This document shows, in pieces, positions 35,725-49,994 of a stretch of 64,000 nucleotides of DNA. Below the pieces are notes generated by a model, which saw nothing but the letters and a program-made list of their open reading frames with translations, made no database searches and was not told the origin of the DNA. This DNA comes from Paramecium octaurelia. Its lineage: Eukaryota > Ciliophora > Oligohymenophorea > Peniculida > Parameciidae. The stretch spans positions 372,001 to 436,000 of the forward strand of contig CAJJDP010000043.1 of assembly GCA_905182995.1 (NCBI GenBank), written 5' to 3'. Position 1 is the stretch's first letter. Every line of letters starts with the position of its first letter. The translations under genes and the position numbers were made by a program.

Positions 35725-38700
35725 TCATCCTTCTACATGTTCATGAGTTTCATCTTGGTCGATTTGCTAATTTTACTACTTTTTCTGATTTGGTCTTTTT
35801 TGGTTATCTCTCTTTTCAATTTATTTGACTGCACTATAATCAACTGTAGTAGGGTCAACAGCAATTGAAATTCCTAACAATAAATAAATCAAATACCTTA
35901 ATTTTATAAATATTTAACTTTATCCTCATAATTAGTTATGTCAAACAATTCTTTAAAATTGACGGTGATGACTTATTTAGATAGAAGGGCGAATAACTTC
36001 TTTTGTAGTAAGCCGCTTCCAGTTAATGTAATTTTGTCGTAATTTAAGTTATATCCAGTTAAGATCAGGATTGATTATTAACTAAATTTAAATAGAGGTA
36101 ATACGTTTAGGGTAGATAAAGCTCAATTTGAACTCTATCCATTTAATAATTGGCTTCTACTTCAACTCCCACTGCTTGTAACAGCTTTTGGATGTACTCA
36201 ACTGTATATTGATTTTTCTTTTGAGTATTTGCGATTTTCTCCTCCTTGACTAGGGCTTCATGAATTTAGGTGGCTTTTGATTCTGGATGTGTTCTTTTCA
36301 ATATTTCATAGATTGTATTAATTCTATAGGTCTCTCTGGCTTTTAAAGTTTCCAAAGTATTTGCTATCTTCTCTATTTCTTCAAAGGGTTGATCAGCCAA
36401 AACATAATAATGAAGCAATTTCAAACTTGATTGACTATTAAGATTTGATCTATCAGCCATAGATTTAATTAAATTGACAACATCTGGTTCAGTAATACCT
36501 AATTAAATTAGAGATTCTAAAATATCACCAAAGTAAGTCTTATAGAATTAAGGAGCTTTACTGATTTTTTCAAGTGTTTTCAAGAATACATCGACTTACT
36601 TAAGTTTGCCATTTGCTAAAATACTGAGAACTTGGACTCTCAATTCATTAAAGGCACCACTGAATTACAAGCCATATTATTCTAATAAAATATTGTAGAT
36701 CATCTGATTAGCAACATTATTCTTTTAAAACTTTTCTATAATCTTAATTAATTTAGGGAGTGCTATTTTAGTACCAACTTAAGGGAAATTATAAGCTAAT
36801 TCCTTTATGAGGGTGGGTTCTTTGGCATTCATAACCAAATCGAAATATTATCTTTGTGTCAACTTTGATGCATAAGCCTTGATTTGACTTTTGATTTTGT
36901 CAGTCTCATTTTGTGTTAATTTAAATAAAGTAATTACTTCTTAAATCTATTTTATTTTCATTTCTTCAGCATCAAGTTGACAATCAGCTTTAATTTTGTC
37001 TTTTAATTAAATTACATTCTCTGGAGGATTATCTAATTGTAGTGCAATACCACATAACTAAACTTTTAAGTAATAGTATGATTTTTCATTATTCAATTAG
37101 ATGACAGCATCTTCAGGGGTCATAATACCCTAGTTGATCATGATTTAAACAAAAGCTGAATCTGGATATGGAGAAGTTGGATTAGCTGCTCTGAATTATT
37201 CAGAAACTCTCTTAACTAACTAAATAACTTATCTACTGCTGTAACCGGCACTTTCAAATCTTTCAACAAAGCTGACTAAAGCATTTAATCTAGCACTTGG
37301 TTAATTTAAAAATGCAAGTTATAAAACTTAACATACCCATTAGATTTGATCGCTTCTTACTAACCCATTAAGACTTTAGACATTCAAAGTTAAATAATCA
37401 ACAAACCTGAAAATTGGGATATTTTTTGGATCTTTTTGTAACAATTACAAAATTATTGATAATCTATCAGAATCGAAATCACTCATGTCTCCAATAACTT
37501 TACTTAATATTAATTTAGCTTGTAATTTGTCTTCCGATTAATCATTTAGTTATAACAAAGCTTATTTACATCTATGATTAATGCAAGAATTGAGTAATTC
37601 CTTCAACACTTTGAAGATGTCAGTCTTTTTTTCTTTGACATTTTCAATGATTTGCATGAATGCCTCCTCTTGTACTTAAGACTTGATTTGAGAATTGATG
37701 TTGATGTCAAGGATGGTTTTCAATAGAGAATGTGGGTTTGATTAGATAACTGATTTGCAAATGGCCATGAACTTTTCTTCGTGTTCTTATGCGTCTCTAT
37801 GAGCATAGATCAAATAATGTAAAGCATTGTAGGTGTTGATTCTCTTTGATTCTTAAATCTAAACGTATTAGTTAACGTATTCTTTCAAATTGATTCCGTT
37901 AATGTATAAATAATTGAGGATTTTAAGATTGCTCTCTCCACTGTCTTTCAAAACTACTGCCAAATCTTCAAATTTCTTATATCTCAACAAATTAGCACAC
38001 AATTAGCTTATGAGTGGAGTTTCTACTTCCTTCTTGGATATTCTCTAGGTCAATTCTCCAACGATCTTTTTGATCAAATCTGAAGGGTATTTTGAACCAT
38101 GAGAGGTGGAAATCCTTTCAATGAGAAGTATTAAGAATTTTGATGATAAATTATTTGGATTCTACTCAATAGTTGTTACAATCATGTCCTTCAATTCTTT
38201 AATAAGATCTTGGTCAAAGTATCTTGGTAAACTTGTATATGCCTTAAAAATATTAAGGACTGAGTCTTCCTATAATAATTCAATCTTTTATAGCAATAGG
38301 TCCTTCACTTACTTGATTAAATGGGGAAGTGAATACTTTGGTGCAATATTTTGAAATTGTATTTCAGCAAGACTTTTGAAGAGTAAGGATTTCTAAATAT
38401 AAATTACATGTTACCTATTCAACGTCTAATTCCTCTAAGAGACCTTCAACCACTTTGACACCGTTGTTAAGGATTTAAGTGTCATATTTTGAGAGTGAGC
38501 AATTGTTTACCTTAACCACAAGGGAACTGAAGAGTTGGATGATTAAGAATGGGGAAAGCTATTTAGTAGTAAGGAGTTATTCAGAGATTGATTTTGCCAA
38601 TTGGTCATTTGAATGATTAAGGAGGGATAAGTCGAAATAGACATTACACATATTTCTAAATGAGAACATTTGATTCTCTGACATCTATTGAATTCTCTAG

Positions 38701-39062
38701 AATAATTTGTTTTAAGACTATTATTGGAAGTTAGTAGGTATTTTATTTTATCTAAATTTCCTCAGCCAAAACAAGACATCGATTACATCTACATTAATGA
38801 ATATTCAAGTATATATACCGTATTCAGTTAATTAATCCACTATATCATTCAACTTCCCAGTTAATTCGGAATAGTTGTTATCGTGACCCAATTATCTACT
38901 ATATCTACCCAACATTCTCAAAGATAGCACTACATGCTCTTGCTTAAACAAATCTTTGTTTTGTTAGAAGATTTGTAAGATAGATGAAGGACTATCAGCA
39001 CTGCTTAATTTCTATATCAATGACTCGTAAGTAGCAAATCCAAATCTAATGATTCTATTCAT
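35725..39062 (-). CDS. RAP/FASTK-like helical-repeat protein, probably organellar RNA-related
   Basis: Start ATG 39060-39062, stop 35725-35727. Four introns were found (38789-38818, 38393-38414, 36082-36104, 35874-35896); the remainder is 3240 nt, 1079 residues. The protein is almost entirely helical repeats (for example ILQIFQQNKDLFKQEHVVL, LLHYYVLADQPFEEIEKIA, IQKLLQAVGVEVEANYQ). Near the C-terminus a compact alpha/beta segment (ILTGYNLNYDKITLTGSG, ALLSKQVITVNFKELF) resembles a RAP domain, and a polar Gln/Lys tail follows. RAP and FASTK-type proteins handle mitochondrial RNA; that role is inference from architecture. A shorter start at 38684 is possible, but the frame and repeats continue upstream to 39062. 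Confidence 0.65.
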
Positions 39063-39096
39063 CCAGAATTAAAAAATTAATTTTTTTATTCAAATA

Positions 39097-39773
39097 TCAA
39101 ATTTGGTATTTTATTAATAGCTCAGACTCTTTTTATATAATCACTGGTGGCTATTCTGATATTGGGATCCTAGATAATTCGCATTACTAATAACATATAA
39201 AGAGATTATCATCAATCTCTCCATATCCTTCAATTTTAACTAATTTCTTGTTCCTCTTGCATTACAGTTACAAGTTATCGATTTCCGATTACCAACTTAT
39301 ATGAATCACCTCCTCGCTGATATTTTACCCAAAATTAGGTTTACACTTAACTATCATATTGTAATTACTACTTCTATTTATAAGATCTACTTATTATTAA
39401 CCAACTAGTCTAATTATTTCTATAATTTTTGATTTGTCAATTGCATCTCAATGCAGTTATTTATCAATTCCTACTGTTTTTCCTTATAAATTTTTGATTC
39501 TTCAAGGAATTTTCTATTATAAAATTTAAAGTATTACCTTAAATTATCGTATTCCTGATCTCTCTGATTTAGTTGTTATTGTAAATTACAAACCTGTTTT
39601 TCAAGGAATTCCTTTTGGTTTTTGAGCTCCTTATTACTTTCAATTGCCACTTTATATTCTTCCTTCAATTTATTCAAATCAGACTTTAAAAAGGCATTTT
39701 CAATCTAATATTAATTTTGTTATGAAACAGTGCTATTTGGATTTTGAAAAACCTAACTCTAATTGTTATTCAT
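39097..39773 (-). CDS. Coiled-coil protein with Cys-containing tail
   Basis: Start ATG 39771-39773, stop 39097-39099; a 23-nt intron (39346-39368) gives 217 residues. The first 25 residues are Asn/Gln/Ser-rich, then a coiled coil (about 30-140, LNKLKEEYKVAIESNKELKN onward). After the intron comes a small Cys-bearing tail (CKPNFGQNISEEVIHISW, LQLQCKRN, LFICYQQCELSRIP) that could bind zinc. Family not recognised. The start codon lies 16 bp from that of the SNARE gene on the other strand. Confidence 0.72.
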
Positions 39774-39789
39774 TTAATTTATTAATAAA

Positions 39790-40577
39790 ATGGAAGATAA
39801 CGCATTTAATAAACTAGTGGAGGTATTACAATTAAAAATTTAGCATATTTAATCTTAATTAACTAAATTTCATGACATTAATGATCTATTAGATCAAGAG
39901 AATTAGGATGTCAGCAATTCCAGTATTGGTCAAGACATCAATGACATGCAAGATCAAATATAAACTCTTATAAAATAAATTCAAAACAGTCTCCAAATAC
40001 TTGATAACAACACTGGACATCTTGCAGGTCGATAGTAAAAGTACTATTCGCCTAAAGTTATAATAGAAACAAATAAATTAAGTAATTCTATAAAAAAGAA
40101 ATCGATAAATTTTCTCAAGCATCTAGGCTATTGGAACAGCAATTACAACAGAAGAGAAAGACAATGGCAACTAATCTATAATAAAAATAAAATGATCCTA
40201 AACCAAAACCTATTGATGATTTGTAAGAGTAATTGATGCAAAATCAATATGATATAGAAAATTAAATAATAAGAGAAAAAAATGAAGAACTTCAAAGGAT
40301 AGAATTAAAGTATTCATTTAATTAGAAACATAGAGTCTAAATTGTCAATAATATATTACAAGATCTGGCATTTCAAGTCGATTTAGCAAATAAACCTCTT
40401 GATCTAGTTGCTGAAAATCAAGTGACAGCAATAAATAATATAGGTGCGGCAAAGAGGGAATTAGTCAAAGCTGAAGACTCTTAAAAGTCAGCAAATAAGA
40501 AATGGATAATAATAGCAACTTTGATTGCTATTCTTGTAGGAGTTTTGATTATAATTTTAATTTTAAATTGGAATTGA
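39790..40577 (+). CDS. Syntaxin-like Qa-SNARE
   Basis: ATG 39790, TGA 40575-40577; one 23-nt intron (40035-40057) leaves 254 residues. An N-terminal helical region is followed by a Gln-rich linker and a SNARE helix (about residues 165-225: IVNNILQDLAFQVDLANKP, then LDLVAENQVTAINNIGAAKR). A C-terminal membrane anchor (WIIIATLIAILVGVLIIILI) completes the tail-anchored layout of a vesicle-fusion syntaxin. Aligned by eye with syntaxin, the ionic zero-layer Gln is replaced by Ala (VDLANKP against VESQGEM). The 3' 492 nt are repeated at 41564-42055 by an assembly duplication. Confidence 0.78.
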
Positions 40578-40664
40578 TATCAAAACATTGTTAAGAAGTT
40601 AAGAAAATATATATTTAAAACAAAAATGAGAATCTTAATTTAAGTATTATATTTATTATAATCA

Positions 40665-41562
<898 letters not shown>

Positions 41563-41563
41563 N

Positions 41564-42055
41564 TTCTATAAAAAAGAAATCGATAAATTTTCTCAAGCAT
41601 CTAGGCTATTGGAACAGCAATTACAACAGAAGAGAAAGACAATGGCAACTAATCTATAATAAAAATAAAATGATCCTAAACCAAAACCTATTGATGATTT
41701 GTAAGAGTAATTGATGCAAAATCAATATGATATAGAAAATTAAATAATAAGAGAAAAAAATGAAGAACTTCAAAGGATAGAATTAAAGTATTCATTTAAT
41801 TAGAAACATAGAGTCTAAATTGTCAATAATATATTACAAGATCTGGCATTTCAAGTCGATTTAGCAAATAAACCTCTTGATCTAGTTGCTGAAAATCAAG
41901 TGACAGCAATAAATAATATAGGTGCGGCAAAGAGGGAATTAGTCAAAGCTGAAGACTCTTAAAAGTCAGCAAATAAGAAATGGATAATAATAGCAACTTT
42001 GATTGCTATTCTTGTAGGAGTTTTGATTATAATTTTAATTTTAAATTGGAATTGA
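41564..42055 (+). pseudogene. Duplicate 3' fragment of the SNARE gene (assembly)
   Basis: Identical to 40086-40577; it has no start codon of its own and begins at the N. Part of the right copy of the 1477-bp repeat. Confidence 0.85.
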
Positions 42056-42142
42056 TATCAAAACATTGTTAAGAAGTTAAGAAAATATATATTTAAAACA
42101 AAAATGAGAATCTTAATTTAAGTATTATATTTATTATAATCA

Positions 42143-43476
<1,334 letters not shown>

Positions 43477-43574
43477 GCTATAAGAATCAGGCCTTAATAC
43501 TATTAATGTTCAGTTCTCAAAGCCCTTTCAACTTGTAAATTGCTATATTAGGAAACAGCCACTAGCATACATAT

Positions 43575-43913
43575 ATGAGGTAGTGTCTAAAGTGGTTTCA
43601 ACCTAACTAGTCATTCATTCTATTTGAGTAATTTTGTATCAATCCTGAATCATGGAAAGCTTGCCTAATTGGACTTCAAACCTAGAGTAATAGTAGGATA
43701 TGCAATCCTATAATTGGGTTAATCTAGTTTTAAGATTAAGGAAGGAAAGGAGGCAGATTTGATTGTGATTTAAGTGAATTTATACAAAAATAGGAATTAA
43801 TTCGGAAGTATGAATGGGAATATTGCAAATCATGGGATAATGGAAAAACCATTACTATTCCTGAATATAATCGAATTTTTAGAGAGATGATTTAGTTTCT
43901 AAATTCAGAATGA
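43575..43913 (+). CDS. Small protein, unknown (112 aa)
   Basis: Intronless frame from ATG 43575 to TGA 43911-43913. It is rich in Cys, Trp and Phe (MRQCLKWFQPNQSFILFEQF, WKACLIG, YEWEYCKSWDNGK). There is no clear signal peptide. Its stop overlaps an ATG (ATGA) that opens another protein-like frame downstream, so it may be the first exon of something longer. Not recognised. Confidence 0.5.
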
Positions 43914-44482
43914 TTAGTTTATTAATAAAGATTGAATAAATAAGGGATTCTACAGTTGGGAGGCTGGTATCAATCTCACAGAATTATGACTTTTGCTTGT
44001 ACAATACAAAAAGAGGTTTTGTATGGGAAATATAACAATATATTTCATATTATTTGTGCATATAAATAATTATATAATCTAATAGAATTAATTGATAGGT
44101 CAAATACAACTTTTAAATACTGGGGTTTCAACAATTATGTAGCAGCTCATCTGTTAATTTGATTAAAAATATCCAAGATTATTCACAAATACCATATAAA
44201 AATGAAAATTCAACTAGGATATACTCTTCTGAGTTGTATCTTCAGTTGAAAATCACAATTTCAAATTTTAGACTTGTTAACGAATTTGAAGAATCCAGTT
44301 ATCAATATGCCTATTTCACTAATATACCACTTTTATAATCGCGAATAATATCTAGAATAAAATTTAGATAGTTTTTATTTATAATTGATAATATGTCATT
44401 AATCTTTATTTTTCCTATTGATATGCATTTAGATTTTTAGTTTATAAGTCATACTCATAAAATATTGCTTATTTATTTTAAT
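43914..44482 (+). other. Coding-like stretch, structure unresolved
   Basis: Plus-strand segments here look like protein in different frames: DSTVGRLVSISQNYDFCLYN (about 43935) and NSTRIYSSELYLQLKITISN then FEESSYQYAYFTNIPLL (about 44205-44340). The second is in frame with the poly-Q gene at 44483. I could not join them with short introns. It may be a further gene or a 5' extension of that gene. Confidence 0.3.
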
Positions 44483-44854
44483 ATGTCAACTCAATAAAAT
44501 CAAGAGCAATTACCAAAACAATAATAATAACAAAAACAATAACAAAAACAATAACAAAGATAATAACAATAACAATAACCATAACCATAAAAACAAAAAT
44601 AACAACCAAAATACAAAATATGTGTCATTTGCAAAAGATTTTCATAATCTTAATGTGGAGATTGTCTCGGGTGGGGAGTTTTGTGGTTAATCTTTTCAAT
44701 TTCAGATGTAGTATCAACAATTCAATGGGAATTAGGCATCCTGGGAATTTTAGGGGCTATATTTTGGTTTATCCTTACAATGATTTTTTGTGTTGCATCT
44801 TGTAATCTAAGAGAAATTTCATCGCAAACTTAGAACATAGAGATCCTATCATGA
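44483..44854 (+). CDS. Poly-Gln small membrane protein
   Basis: ATG 44483, TGA 44852-44854, no intron, 123 residues. The first 45 residues are nearly all Gln with a few Lys and Pro, coded by mixed CAA, TAA and TAG codons. A CxxC..CxxC unit follows (CVICKRFSQSQCGDC), then two hydrophobic helices (GVLWLIFSISDVVSTIQW and LGILGILGAIFWFILTMIF). That layout suggests a small zinc-ribbon-like membrane protein. Not recognised. The second appearance at 45893-46264 is the same gene repeated by the assembly. Confidence 0.6.
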
Positions 44855-45129
44855 AATAACTTCAGGCCATGCGAATGTTTGAATTAAAAATAATATGCAT
44901 AAAAATTCTTTTTAATTCAAAAAATTCTATGTAAATTCTATAATTTAATTAATTGTAAATTTTTATTTAAAATATCACTATTATTAAAAAATGTGTAATT
45001 AATTTATTGTTACAAAATGATTCTGGTAAAACAAAGATAGATCAAAAAAAATCGATTAGAATGTATTCCAAAATAAAATAATTAATAATATAATTAATAA
45101 TTAATAATTAGAATTATTGAGAAATATCT

Positions 45130-45632
45130 ATGAACTACGATGTTAGGACTATTGGTGATTATGAAGTGCATATTACTAAATGTATTGGGTAAGGAAGTTA
45201 TGGAAAGGTCTATGATGGAAGAATAATCAGTTAAAATAGAATAATATGTGTCAAGGTATTGAAAATGAAATGAGAGTAGGTTTTACATTTGACAGAAGAG
45301 AAAAGATAAATGTTTCTAAGAGAAGTCGAAATTCTTGAGGAAATTAAGAAGGTTACTCATCCTAATATTGTCAAAATTTATCATTTAGCAGAGTAGAATT
45401 AAAAAATATATATTTTCATGGAAAAGTGTAAAGAGAACCTTGAACAATAAATTCAGAAACAGAAAAAGTAGAATTAATCATTTTCAGTTGATTAAGTGCT
45501 CTTTATTGCAAAATAAATCTGCAGAGGATATAATGAATTAAGAAAGAAAAATATAATCCACAGAGATATAAAGCCTGAAAATATTTTATTAGGAGAGGAT
45601 GGATAATATAAAGTATTTTCTTTTTAAACTTA
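45130..45632 (+). pseudogene. Duplicate 5' fragment of the ULK-like kinase gene (assembly)
   Basis: Identical to 46540-47042; truncated at the N inside the intron that precedes the DYG motif. Left copy of the 1409-bp repeat. Confidence 0.85.
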
Positions 45633-45892
45633 NCTCTTCTGAGTTGTATCTTCAGTTGAAAATCACAATTTCAAATTTTAGACTTGTTAACGAATTTGAA
45701 GAATCCAGTTATCAATATGCCTATTTCACTAATATACCACTTTTATAATCGCGAATAATATCTAGAATAAAATTTAGATAGTTTTTATTTATAATTGATA
45801 ATATGTCATTAATCTTTATTTTTCCTATTGATATGCATTTAGATTTTTAGTTTATAAGTCATACTCATAAAATATTGCTTATTTATTTTAAT

Positions 45893-46264
45893 ATGTCAAC
45901 TCAATAAAATCAAGAGCAATTACCAAAACAATAATAATAACAAAAACAATAACAAAAACAATAACAAAGATAATAACAATAACAATAACCATAACCATAA
46001 AAACAAAAATAACAACCAAAATACAAAATATGTGTCATTTGCAAAAGATTTTCATAATCTTAATGTGGAGATTGTCTCGGGTGGGGAGTTTTGTGGTTAA
46101 TCTTTTCAATTTCAGATGTAGTATCAACAATTCAATGGGAATTAGGCATCCTGGGAATTTTAGGGGCTATATTTTGGTTTATCCTTACAATGATTTTTTG
46201 TGTTGCATCTTGTAATCTAAGAGAAATTTCATCGCAAACTTAGAACATAGAGATCCTATCATGA
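45893..46264 (+). pseudogene. Second written copy of the poly-Gln membrane-protein gene (assembly)
   Basis: Identical over its full length to 44483-44854, lying in the right copy of the 1409-bp repeat. The frame is intact, so an automatic annotation would count two genes where one is expected. Confidence 0.85.
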
Positions 46265-46539
46265 AATAACTTCAGGCCATGCGAATGTTTGAATTAAAAA
46301 TAATATGCATAAAAATTCTTTTTAATTCAAAAAATTCTATGTAAATTCTATAATTTAATTAATTGTAAATTTTTATTTAAAATATCACTATTATTAAAAA
46401 ATGTGTAATTAATTTATTGTTACAAAATGATTCTGGTAAAACAAAGATAGATCAAAAAAAATCGATTAGAATGTATTCCAAAATAAAATAATTAATAATA
46501 TAATTAATAATTAATAATTAGAATTATTGAGAAATATCT

Positions 46540-49500
46540 ATGAACTACGATGTTAGGACTATTGGTGATTATGAAGTGCATATTACTAAATGTATTGGGT
46601 AAGGAAGTTATGGAAAGGTCTATGATGGAAGAATAATCAGTTAAAATAGAATAATATGTGTCAAGGTATTGAAAATGAAATGAGAGTAGGTTTTACATTT
46701 GACAGAAGAGAAAAGATAAATGTTTCTAAGAGAAGTCGAAATTCTTGAGGAAATTAAGAAGGTTACTCATCCTAATATTGTCAAAATTTATCATTTAGCA
46801 GAGTAGAATTAAAAAATATATATTTTCATGGAAAAGTGTAAAGAGAACCTTGAACAATAAATTCAGAAACAGAAAAAGTAGAATTAATCATTTTCAGTTG
46901 ATTAAGTGCTCTTTATTGCAAAATAAATCTGCAGAGGATATAATGAATTAAGAAAGAAAAATATAATCCACAGAGATATAAAGCCTGAAAATATTTTATT
47001 AGGAGAGGATGGATAATATAAAGTATTTTCTTTTTAAACTTAGATTAGTGATTATGGGTTGAGTAAATATTAAAATGCTAGTGAATCTACATTGAGACAA
47101 ACTTAATTAGGAACACCTTTATTTGTATCACCATAAGTATTGTTTATAGGGATATATTCAAATAAAGCAGATCTCTTTAGTGTAATCTTCATATCTAAAT
47201 TAGCTTGGATTGACTATTTATTACATTACTTTTTAAGAACCTATATTCAAAATAAAAACCTTAGGGGAATTATCGAATGAACTCAACAAAATTAGAAAGG
47301 GATTGAGCTTACCATAAATCAAAAATCAGGGAGATTAAAATTCAAAGCGATATTTAGAAATCTTTTTAAAAAAAACAATTGCATATGAGGAAGAAGAAAG
47401 ACTAAGTTGGGATGAAATCTCTAGATATTTAGAAGAAAAAAATCAAAATTCATTAATCTTTAATGCACCACCAGAACAAGATAGTAACAAAAACAAAGAT
47501 ACTTTGGGAATTAATTTACAAAGAATGAGGCAAAATGATGCTGATTCTGTCATTTATTCTATTAAACCTACCAAGTAGGAAACAACATAAACTTTAGAAT
47601 AATAGCCACTAGAACCTTATATTTTTATAAAAAACACTAATTAGGATTCTCAAAATATCTCTTAAAGATTCTAATAAAACCTATAGATCAAATAAAATTA
47701 AGATTAAAATGGTCGTTAAATCCAGGATTAAAATTAAATTATAGACAATTTATAACTTCCACAGCAACAATGTTTAGAAACTCGACTCAATCATCCATAA
47801 ATAAGTCTATTTCAAGTGTAAGATACTCAAAAAGATGTTATAATTTCCGACGTTTGCGATTCTTAGTTTGATTAATCCAAAGAAAATAATTATTTAAAAC
47901 AAAATAATAATCCTAATATTATCAAGCAAAATATAAGTAGTTCATAATACACTTAAGAAATAATATTTCGTAGGGATTTCCAAGAAAGTTAAGATATATC
48001 GGTTGTTCCTCAAAATAACTATGATGATGGATTAAATATAGGTTATGACAATGATTCATATAACTCTGCAAATCATGCACAACAATAAATTATTTTCTTA
48101 AATTACCCTGATTAATTACAGAATTAAATACCTTAGGTATTCAAATATGAGAGAAGAAGTGATTGCAAAGATTTTTTTATAAAAAATAATTAAGAACCTT
48201 CAGAATCTATAATTAATTTTAACAACATAGATCCCTATGAAGATGAAAATTACTGTTAAATCTAAAATCAATTATCAGTCTCAAAGTAGAATAATTAATA
48301 ATTTGATGAATAAAATTGCTCTATTAACTATAATGCAGATGGGAAAAATAATCAATTATATGATTTGGATAATCAATTATCACTTAATCACATAGACTCT
48401 TAAAGTGAAGTGATATCAGAATCTTATAAATTATCAGAGACAACTTAAAGGGATTGCTTAAACACTTAAAATAAGCTTCAGTAAACTTCAAATTCTGAAT
48501 TATTTGAAGATGAAGATACTTTCAATTAAAGTCTAAAAGCCAAAAGTTCCATACGTTCATAATTTCAATCTCAAACCTAGTAACCAAATCAAATTCCCTA
48601 GATTAAATTCTCTTCTACAAATAAGATTTAATCAACCTGTCCTTCAGATATGATACCTTAAAATAAAATCAGTAACTAGACCACTAATTTAGCCTAATTC
48701 AAATATGTAAAATAAAATGAATAAGCTTAATATGGATAATAAATAGGATTGAACACTTAAGAAATTCAATCTTAGAATCTATAGAAGGAGAGAGGCTTTT
48801 AAAAAAAAATCCAAAATTTCAATAAACAAGGAAATAATACTTCATATTAATACAACCAATCAAAAGCCTAAGAATTTTAGAATTAAAATGGCGTTTAAAA
48901 AATTGAACTCTCAAACAAAATTGTAGAATTTAGCAGTTCTAATGACACCCAACCTGAAAATTAATATTTAAATTAGTAATAGATGATTTCAAATTAAAAT
49001 GATAAAATCTAAAATGGAAATTAAAATGGTATTTTAGAATAAGGTTAAGGAGTTGCTAGATAGAAAATTAGACTAGTAAAAAAAGTAGATGTTTCCCAGT
49101 AAACATAACCACTGTAACAAGTGTTTTAGATAATATTGGCAAAGATTAGATTGGCTGAAAATGTTTTTAATTCCTACCAAGTCTTTAGGTATGATAATTT
49201 ATTATAACATAGAACAAATCTAAAATTCTAAAAGTTTACAAAACAATTTGAAATTCTCAATTACCTTTTACATTACTACTAATATGCATTGATAGCAAAT
49301 ATAAGATTACTTTTAAAGAATGATAAAGGTTTAAAGGAATGTTATTTACTAAAAGAATTAGATCAATATATTGTTGCTGGTTAAATTGTAGATTATTAAA
49401 AGTCAAATTAAAAATAAATAAATGAAATAAACGAAATCTATTAAGAAAAACTTTAGATTTCAACAGTAAATTTATTATTTTTAATATTAGTAAGCATCCA

Positions 49501-49994
49501 AAGACTTTCAAGATTTTCTTGATAGTAGAGTCAATAATGGAGATATGTTGGATGTGATTAGATTCATTGAGGAGGGAAAGTTCTTTAGGTATATTTCTTA
49601 CATTGAATTATATGAAAAGTACTTTAAATAGATATTCATTAAATTTAATAGTGGCTTGAATTATACAGAATTGTTAAAGTAAAGATTAGTTTAAACTAGA
49701 TTTTTTGGATATTCGATTAAATTTATAAAGATTGATAAAGAATTCCCAATTCAAAATTTTAAAATTATTGATCCTAAGTAAATCGATTACATGACAGACA
49801 GTTTAGAAACGTTGTAAGAGTTCATATAGAGTTATATGAATGTAAAATGAGGAAATAATGATTCATTTTATAAGACTTATATAATGCTTATAAATTTTAG
49901 AGTCTCGAATTCTCTATTTCATAGATTTGGGGTTGGGATTAATGTTGATAGCAAAATAGAGTATAGAATGAAGAATGTTGGATTATAAAAATGA
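46540..49994 (+). CDS. ULK/Atg1-like protein kinase with long Gln/Asn-rich linker
   Basis: ATG 46540, TGA 49992-49994; introns 46666-46689, 47023-47043, 47182-47203, 49466-49490 and 49842-49874 (21-33 nt) leave 3330 nt, 1109 residues. The kinase domain occupies about the first 280 residues: GQGSYGKVY, CVKVL (Lys), HRDIKPENIL, SDYGLSKY (DYG for DFG), TPLFVSPQ in place of APE, and NKADLFSLGLTIYY. Then come about 550 residues of Gln/Asn/Ser-rich linker and a helical C-terminal domain of about 230 residues (LNYLLHYYQYALIANIRLLL, DSLETLQEFIQSYM). Kinase, disordered linker and helical tail match the Atg1/ULK plan for autophagy; the substrate and the tail match are inference. The last intron (33 nt) holds an in-frame TGA. 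Confidence 0.78.

Larger units (their letters stand above)
44224..47042. repeat. Perfect 1409-bp direct repeat around N at 45633 (assembly artefact)
   Basis: Copies are 44224-45632 and 45634-47042. Each holds the complete poly-Q membrane-protein gene and the 5' part of the ULK-like kinase gene. Only the right copy runs on into the rest of the kinase. Confidence 0.9.

Noticed and set aside
38682-38684. ATG at 38684 as start of the RAP-like gene
   Set aside because: The frame and helical repeats continue upstream through a 30-nt intron to ATG 39062, which leaves a normal 34-bp gap to the neighbour.
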